A model generated the notes under the pieces. The model saw only the letters and a program-made list of their open reading frames with translations, did not search any database and was not told where the DNA came from. DNA of 64,000 nt from Anaerobiospirillum sp. NML120449 (GTDB taxonomy: Bacteria; Pseudomonadota; Gammaproteobacteria; Enterobacterales; Succinivibrionaceae), in the NCBI RefSeq assembly GCF_023051105.1, contig NZ_JALKIL010000016.1, forward strand, positions 27,266 through 91,265, in the 5' to 3' direction. The translations under genes and the position numbers were made by a program. Below, piece by piece: positions 58,833-64,000 of this stretch (position 1 is its first letter; each line of letters starts with the position of its first letter).

Positions 58833-58905
58833 GGACCGTTCCCGAAGTGAAGCGGTCCAGACCTGCCAGGCAGCGCCTGCGCAGGGCCCGGACAGGACAC
58901 ACTTC
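58833..58905 (+). promoter_or_regulatory. Structured 5' leader element before autotransporter 3
   Basis: GGACCG (58833-58838) pairs with CGGTCC (58853-58858) around a loop with GAAGTGAAG (58844-58852). GAAGTG is complementary to CACTTC (58900-58905), 18 nt before the ATG. The copy before autotransporter 2 has the same loop and tail but the stem GAGCCGC/GCGGCTC. Confidence 0.55.
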
Positions 58906-58923
58906 AAACAATTCAAGAAACAG

Positions 58924-61900
58924 ATGAAACTTTCTAACAACGCCATCAAGTTCCTGATGGCTCAATATCGTGCAATCTACAAGAACGCCTACGTAAAGGG
59001 CCTCGCCACTGCCGTCATCCTGACCTCAGCCCTGGCCGCCGGCCAGGCTCATGCAGCTAACCTAGCTGCTGATTTAGGCAATATTTCTACAGCTGGTCCT
59101 CTTGATATCGATACTTCTACAGCTACCTTTACCTCGACACCAGATCAGGCATCTTACACATGGAATGCTGATGTTTTATCAAAATCCAACAGTGGCGGTG
59201 CTAACAGCATTACATCTAATAAGGCCGGCGGTGTGACCCTGACCGGAACAGGATCATTAACTCTTAATCACACCACAACACCTACTGAGATATTCAAATT
59301 TGCAGGCGCTGCCTCAGATAAATCGCTAACTGTAAATATTGGCAAAATCGATGTTAAAGCCGGTGTTCTCGATATAGCCAGCGATGCTGCCGGTGCTGTA
59401 AAGGTTGGCGCCAAAACTATTGATATTGGCGGAACCGAGGGCAAGGCTGCAAAGGTAACCTTTAACAAAGGCTCAACTTTCGGTATTGACCTTGCTAAAG
59501 CTAATCAGTCCACACTGAGCACAATTACCTTAAAGAAAGACGGATCTATTGAGACAGGAACCCCAGCTGGTACAGAAACTAATACCATTAATGCTGCTGT
59601 GTTCAACGTCACTGGTGGTACATTAAAACTTAATGCAGCTTCAGCAGACCACGCTACTAAAAACATTGCAGTTACATTAAATATTGCCTCTGGCTCAATG
59701 AGCGAAGGTGTATTCGATGTAGGTAAGAATGATACCTTGACCGTTAGCTTCACCGACCACGAAATCGGCAAGAGCGGTAGCACCACTGAGAATCTTGAAA
59801 AAGTCTTCGAGATTAAGAAAGGTGATATCAAGCTTGCAGCTGACTCCAAGTTAGTGTTCTCTGGAGCTGCTACTGCAAATGGCGTGGTTAAGATTGACGC
59901 TGCCAACACAACATTCAGCACAGCAGAAGGTGCTCTGATTGTTAGTGGTAATGCAGGTTTATTAACAACAGTTGACAACCTGAATACTCTGGCAGGCAAG
60001 ATTGCAACCACTATCAGTGGAGGTGCTCTTGATCTTGGCGAAGATGATCTTGATCTTACTTCATCTGAAAACAAGCTTAACATTGGAGCAACTGGTTCAA
60101 AGGGAGGCTCTGTAGGCTTTGGCGCTGACTCTACCTTAAGAACCACTGGCACAGTTACAATAGCAAAAGACCTGGTCAACAATCAGGCAAATACCATTGA
60201 AGCTGGTAAGGTTGCTCTTAACAGTGCGGATGGAGACAAGTTTAAAAAGTCAATAATTGTTGCTAATAACAGTCTTGACCTTAAGAGCAATGCTAATTTC
60301 TCCGGTTCTAATGCCAAGATTAATTTAGGCACACAGTCATTCAATACCATCACCAAGAGCGCTGACTACGTCGCAATTGAAAAGCAGAATCTGAGTAATG
60401 CAGAGAAGAATGAAAAGAGAAAGATTATGCTTTTACAGCATAGCGGTACTATTTCCTCTACTGCTGGCAAGGCTCTTACTCTGAGTGAAGGTGCCGTTCT
60501 TAATATCGAAAACGGCTCATGGAATGCTGACACCAAGATTACTCTTGGTGGCAGTGCAGCAGCAAGTAAGCTCAACATCGGTGATCACACCAGTGGTGCA
60601 GCTCTTCTGAGCTTTGGTACTGGTGGTGCCCTTGATGTCACCAGCGGCGACATTGTAGTCGGCAGTGGCTCTGTTGGCACACCATATTACGCAGAGCTGG
60701 ATCTGACCAGCCTTGCTGATGACAACCTCAATCTTGCCAAAGGTACTTTAAAGGCCGGAGTAAACGGCTTAATCAAAGCCAAGGCAGGACAGTTATCAAA
60801 GCTTGTCTCTACCAACTTTGGAACCACAATTTCCAGTGGTGGTACTCTTGCTTTAACTGGTGATGCTGTTCTTGATCAGTCAAAGATTGCTACTACTGCA
60901 TCAGCTAATAAGCTTGCATTTACTGGCGGTGCAAGCAATCTGGCAACCTTAAAGGCTGACACTCTTACAATCACAGCTGCCAATAACACTGCATCTGCAG
61001 CTGCTGTAGATATTGGCGCATCAGGCGCTATCCTTGCTGGCACTCTTACCCTCATTAATGAGGTTGATAATACTCAGAAAGACTTCCAGCTGGATTCAGG
61101 CAACTTTACCGTATTAAGCAACCTGTCTGCCGATGGCACATCAGGTCTTAAGCTGACTCTTGGTAAAGAACAGACTGTATTACAGCTGGGCAACCTCGTT
61201 GCTGATGGTCAAAATGCTTTCAAGATTGACCCTGAAGCTTCACCATCTGGCAACACAGTTGAGTACGATGTTGATGTAACTGCTAACGCCAAATTAAATG
61301 TACACTCTGGCCAGTGGGAAATAGGCAATCTGACTCTTACTTCTGGTGCTGCAACTATCGGTAAGGACAGCAGCGGCAGTCCTGTAAAGGATTCCGATGG
61401 CAATATCATCGGCTCCTCCGTCAAGGGCAACAAGCTTAACATCAGCACCAACGGTACTTTCAAAGTAGTTGAGGGCTCTGAAGCCTCATTCAAGGAGTTT
61501 ACTCAGGCTGGCACCACAACCACCATCAATGGCAAGATGCATGTAGATGGCAAGTACTATGAGCATATTGCTGATGACCAGACAACAGCTGGAACAAATG
61601 AGTACCAGAAAGAAAGATTTGGTCTTGATATTACTGGTACAGTAGCTGTTTCAGGTTCTGACGCTGTGCTGTCCTTAGGCAATGCAGGTTTACAGTACAT
61701 CACAGGATTTAAAGAGCAAGATATTGCTGGTAACAAGGAAACTGTAGTTACTACCAAGGAAAGTGACGAGACCTCTGGAACATATCTGGATGCAATTTCC
61801 GGTAGCGGCAAGATAACTCTGACTGACTTTGCTACTCTGAAGCTTGATCTGAGTCACTTAAAGAATAATCAGTTCACTGCCTCTGAGCTATCTGCTATTC

Positions 61901-64000
61901 GTAAGGAGTTTACAGGCTTAGACAAGGCTGAAAACAATCAAGGCTTTATCGAGCTGGTTGGTGGATCTCTGTCAGGTGCTGGTGTTACCGCTGACAACAC
62001 TATTGATATCAAGGACCTTACCAAGTTCAATGATTTCAAGGATATCAAGGTTGATAACCTGATGAATGCTCAGGTTACTGGCATTGATCAGAACAACAAC
62101 CCTGTTATCAGCCAGAACGTTGGCAGCCTGAAGGCTGATGGCACTACTACAGCTTCAATTGGTCAGGCTACCTTAAACAAAGCTTTGCCATTAACTTCAG
62201 GTGGTGAGGCTCACTTTGCCGTAAATACTGATGGTAAGGACCTGAAATTAAATGTTAAGGGCGGCGGTTACCTCCACCTTAACAATGGCGGTACTGCAGG
62301 CGAAGTAAAGCTTGCAACTACCACCTCTGGTAAGACTCAGCTTCTGGTAAGCGGCGGACAGACTCAGACCGTTATTGATAAGGTCTCTGGTGCAGACAAC
62401 AGCTACATGGAGCTGGTTTCTGGTGTAACCAAGATCAATAAGGGCCTGACTGTTTCCTCCATGAACACTGCAGCTGGAACTGAACTGACCTTTGGTGACT
62501 TTGCTAACGGATTTACTCTTACCGATGAAAACTCCGTATCTGAGTTTGAAGGCAATGTTAATGTAAATACCGGTCTTACCAATATTTCCGGTACTGCTGT
62601 TTTTGCCGGCCAGAAGAACTTCTTCAAGAATAATGCTAACCTCGGCACTGAAGCCTCATTCCTCAATGGTGAGACTGTATTTGACAGTGTACTGAATGCC
62701 AAAAAGGCTGAGGATGGCGTTTACATTCAGAAGAATGCTGTAGTTACCGTAGAAAAAGGCGTTGTTTTAGGTGCTAACACCCATTTTGTAGTTGGCGCTG
62801 ATAATGAGTATGCTGCTGATGGCAAGACTGTTGTAGAGTCCGGCTCTACCGGTTACCTCAATGCCAAGTACTTCAAGCTCAACGGCGGTGTTCTGATGGT
62901 CGATCCTGAATATGGAATGAAGACCTCTGTTGCTGCAGTTGGAGCCTTTGCCGAGGCTGGTCACTGGCTGAGCAAGGACGTAACTGAAGCTAACCTTGGT
63001 ACCATCGACGGTAAAGTAATTCTTGGTAAGAACTCTGCCCTGGGTGTTGAAAAGGACATCAACGTTGCAGGTGTTCAGAACTTCATCTCCACCTACCAGG
63101 ATGCTAACGGCTCCCTGTCTGAAGATGGCGTATCCAATGTTCTCTACCTCAATGGTAAGGTAACTGTTGCAGCTGGCGGTCAGATTGTTCTTGATGGCCA
63201 CACTCCATCTGAGACCCTTTTCAGTAATGTAGAGAATAACAAGTACGGCTATAAGAAGGATGAAGCTACTCCTTTAGTAGCTTCAGACCTGTACCTCGGT
63301 ACCGGTTCCGTACTGGCTCTTGATAACCGCGCTGTAAATGGTGCTGTTCACTTCAACAAGGACAGTGCCACTATCTATGCTCCAGAAGGCGAAAAGGACA
63401 GCCAGATGGGTAAGATTGTTCTGGCCGGTGATCAGTTCCTGAACAGCCGTAACATTACCCTGTTTACTGCCGGTACTACTGCTGAGGGCACCAAGGCTTC
63501 CAATGTTGAGGTTCTCGGTGCTTCCGGTGGCAAGGGCATCCGTGTTGAGTCCATCAACGGTCTGATGTACTTCACTCTGAATGTTGGCAAGCTCGATGAC
63601 AATGGCTACACCCTCAAGCTCGACAAGGAGCGTGTTGCCACTGCCTTTACCGCAGCTTCAGAGCCAATGAGAGACTTCCTCATCGGTTACACCGCTCAGG
63701 ACAAGAACTGGTATGACGTTGCCAACGCCGTTGACGGCGCTAAGACTGAGGTTCTGCTCGGTGAGGTTGCTAATCCTATGATTAGCGCAGATAAGGGAAC
63801 CATCGCCTACTCAGCCGATGCTACTGAAGAGTTCAAGCAGGCCAACCCTCTGAGCAACTTCGTAGCCGTGAACACTGGTACTGCTGAGGCTCCTCAGTAT
63901 GTAGCCTACGAGAAGGCCTACAACGGGTTCCTCGAGGACGTAGTACGTAACACCAATGGTGCTGATGCTGACCGTGTAGGTCGTATGGCTGCCTTCGGTG
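58924..64000 (+). CDS. Giant autotransporter, 3' end outside window
   Basis: The frame from the ATG at 58924 stays open to the window end (at least 1692 codons) as far as I checked it. It begins MKLSNNAIKFLMAQYRAIYK, the same extended signal peptide as the gene at 3191, with cleavage likely after GQAHA. The passenger is again Gly/Ala/Thr/Asn-rich with short beta-strand repeats. Near the end it has GIRVESINGLMYF, PMRDFLIGYTAQDKNW and VVRNTNGADADRVGRMAAFG, the conserved linker just ahead of the barrel, so only about 290 residues of barrel should be missing. The passenger sequence differs from autotransporter 2, while signal, linker and leader are conserved. The ligand or role is unknown. Confidence 0.93.
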   Translation, partial: MKLSNNAIKFLMAQYRAIYKNAYVKGLATAVILTSALAAGQAHAANLAADLGNISTAGPLDIDTSTATFTSTPDQASYTWNADVLSKSNSGGANSITSNKAGGVTLTGTGSLTLNHTTTPTEIFKFAGAASDKSLTVNIGKIDVKAGVLDIASDAAGAVKVGAKTIDIGGTEGKAAKVTFNKGSTFGIDLAKANQSTLSTITLKKDGSIETGTPAGTETNTINAAVFNVTGGTLKLNAASADHATKNIAVTLNIASGSMSEGVFDVGKNDTLTVSFTDHEIGKSGSTTENLEKVFEIKKGDIKLAADSKLVFSGAATANGVVKIDAANTTFSTAEGALIVSGNAGLLTTVDNLNTLAGKIATTISGGALDLGEDDLDLTSSENKLNIGATGSKGGSVGFGADSTLRTTGTVTIAKDLVNNQANTIEAGKVALNSADGDKFKKSIIVANNSLDLKSNANFSGSNAKINLGTQSFNTITKSADYVAIEKQNLSNAEKNEKRKIMLLQHSGTISSTAGKALTLSEGAVLNIENGSWNADTKITLGGSAAASKLNIGDHTSGAALLSFGTGGALDVTSGDIVVGSGSVGTPYYAELDLTSLADDNLNLAKGTLKAGVNGLIKAKAGQLSKLVSTNFGTTISSGGTLALTGDAVLDQSKIATTASANKLAFTGGASNLATLKADTLTITAANNTASAAAVDIGASGAILAGTLTLINEVDNTQKDFQLDSGNFTVLSNLSADGTSGLKLTLGKEQTVLQLGNLVADGQNAFKIDPEASPSGNTVEYDVDVTANAKLNVHSGQWEIGNLTLTSGAATIGKDSSGSPVKDSDGNIIGSSVKGNKLNISTNGTFKVVEGSEASFKEFTQAGTTTTINGKMHVDGKYYEHIADDQTTAGTNEYQKERFGLDITGTVAVSGSDAVLSLGNAGLQYITGFKEQDIAGNKETVVTTKESDETSGTYLDAISGSGKITLTDFATLKLDLSHLKNNQFTASELSAIRKEFTGLDKAENNQGFIELVGGSLSGAGVTADNTIDIKDLTKFNDFKDIKVDNLMNAQVTGIDQNNNPVISQNVGSLKADGTTTASIGQATLNKALPLTSGGEAHFAVNTDGKDLKLNVKGGGYLHLNNGGTAGEVKLATTTSGKTQLLVSGGQTQTVIDKVSGADNSYMELVSGVTKINKGLTVSSMNTAAGTELTFGDFANGFTLTDENSVSEFEGNVNVNTGLTNISGTAVFAGQKNFFKNNANLGTEASFLNGETVFDSVLNAKKAEDGVYIQKNAVVTVEKGVVLGANTHFVVGADNEYAADGKTVVESGSTGYLNAKYFKLNGGVLMVDPEYGMKTSVAAVGAFAEAGHWLSKDVTEANLGTIDGKVILGKNSALGVEKDINVAGVQNFISTYQDANGSLSEDGVSNVLYLNGKVTVAAGGQIVLDGHTPSETLFSNVENNKYGYKKDEATPLVASDLYLGTGSVLALDNRAVNGAVHFNKDSATIYAPEGEKDSQMGKIVLAGDQFLNSRNITLFTAGTTAEGTKASNVEVLGASGGKGIRVESINGLMYFTLNVGKLDDNGYTLKLDKERVATAFTAASEPMRDFLIGYTAQDKNWYDVANAVDGAKTEVLLGEVANPMISADKGTIAYSADATEEFKQANPLSNFVAVNTGTAEAPQYVAYEKAYNGFLEDVVRNTNGADADRVGRMAAFG

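Larger units (their letters stand above)
57673..58923. other. Intergenic region and leader of autotransporter 3
   Basis: The first 200 bases hold nothing recognised. From about 57890 to the ATG the DNA is collinear with 2148-3190 upstream of autotransporter 2, including promoter-like boxes, the 36-base block at 58020-58055, GATGTC-N5-GACATC at 58140-58156, GAGTTT/AAACTC at 58203-58217 and GACCGGTC at 58316-58323. Confidence 0.65.

Overview
The window looks like chromosome of a flagellated, glycogen-storing gammaproteobacterium. The tmRNA encodes the tag ANDENYALAA as in E. coli, an RcsF-like lipoprotein gene sits next to trmO as in enterobacteria, and EttA, NlpI, YrbG and YcdX homologues are present. 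The combination fits the Succinivibrionaceae/Aeromonadales side of the class, but that is an inference. Coding density is low: well over a third of the window is intergenic, in gaps of 0.5 to 3 kb packed with hairpins, short tandem repeats and skewed low-complexity sequence.

Layout. 1-9.2 kb: the end of one giant autotransporter and a complete second one (2002 aa). 11.3-16.9 kb: a minus-strand sugar ABC importer (ATPase, permease, binding protein) with two long hairpin-rich spacers; a divergent LacI-type regulator lies at 19.4-20.6 kb. 20.6-23.7 kb: gene-poor DNA with TTGCA-rich repeats. 23.7-27.5 kb: an NlpI-like lipoprotein, tmRNA (ssrA) and a YrbG-like Ca2+/Na+ exchanger. 28.7-37.5 kb: seven flagellin genes, one divergent on the minus strand and six in tandem on the plus strand, of which one is frameshifted. 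38.0-39.6 kb: ettA. 40.5-50.3 kb: mostly minus-strand housekeeping genes (GNAT, YcdX-like PHP phosphatase, HAD-Nudix fusion, trmO, rcsF-like). 51.4-55.1 kb: glgC and glgA. 56.8-57.7 kb: a CatB-like acyltransferase. 58.9 kb to the end: a third autotransporter that runs off the window.

The most interesting signal is noncoding. The two autotransporter genes whose starts are visible share about 1 kb of collinear upstream DNA: a matched promoter-like pair about 1 kb before the ATG, several small hairpins whose stems change in compensating ways, and near the start codon a hairpin with an invariant GAAGTGAAG loop that can pair with CACTTC just before an ATG lacking a clear Shine-Dalgarno. The two visible 3' UTRs share another hairpin with an identical TAGGCAAGC loop on different stems. 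This looks like an undescribed leader/trailer RNA system for surface autotransporters. Other leads are a triple 16-bp iteron of TTGATTNAATCAA palindromes before a candidate terminated small RNA, paired TTGCWGCAA palindromes spaced 32 bp apart at two loci, a HAD-Nudix fusion with an altered Nudix box, and low-complexity insertions or tails in three unrelated proteins.
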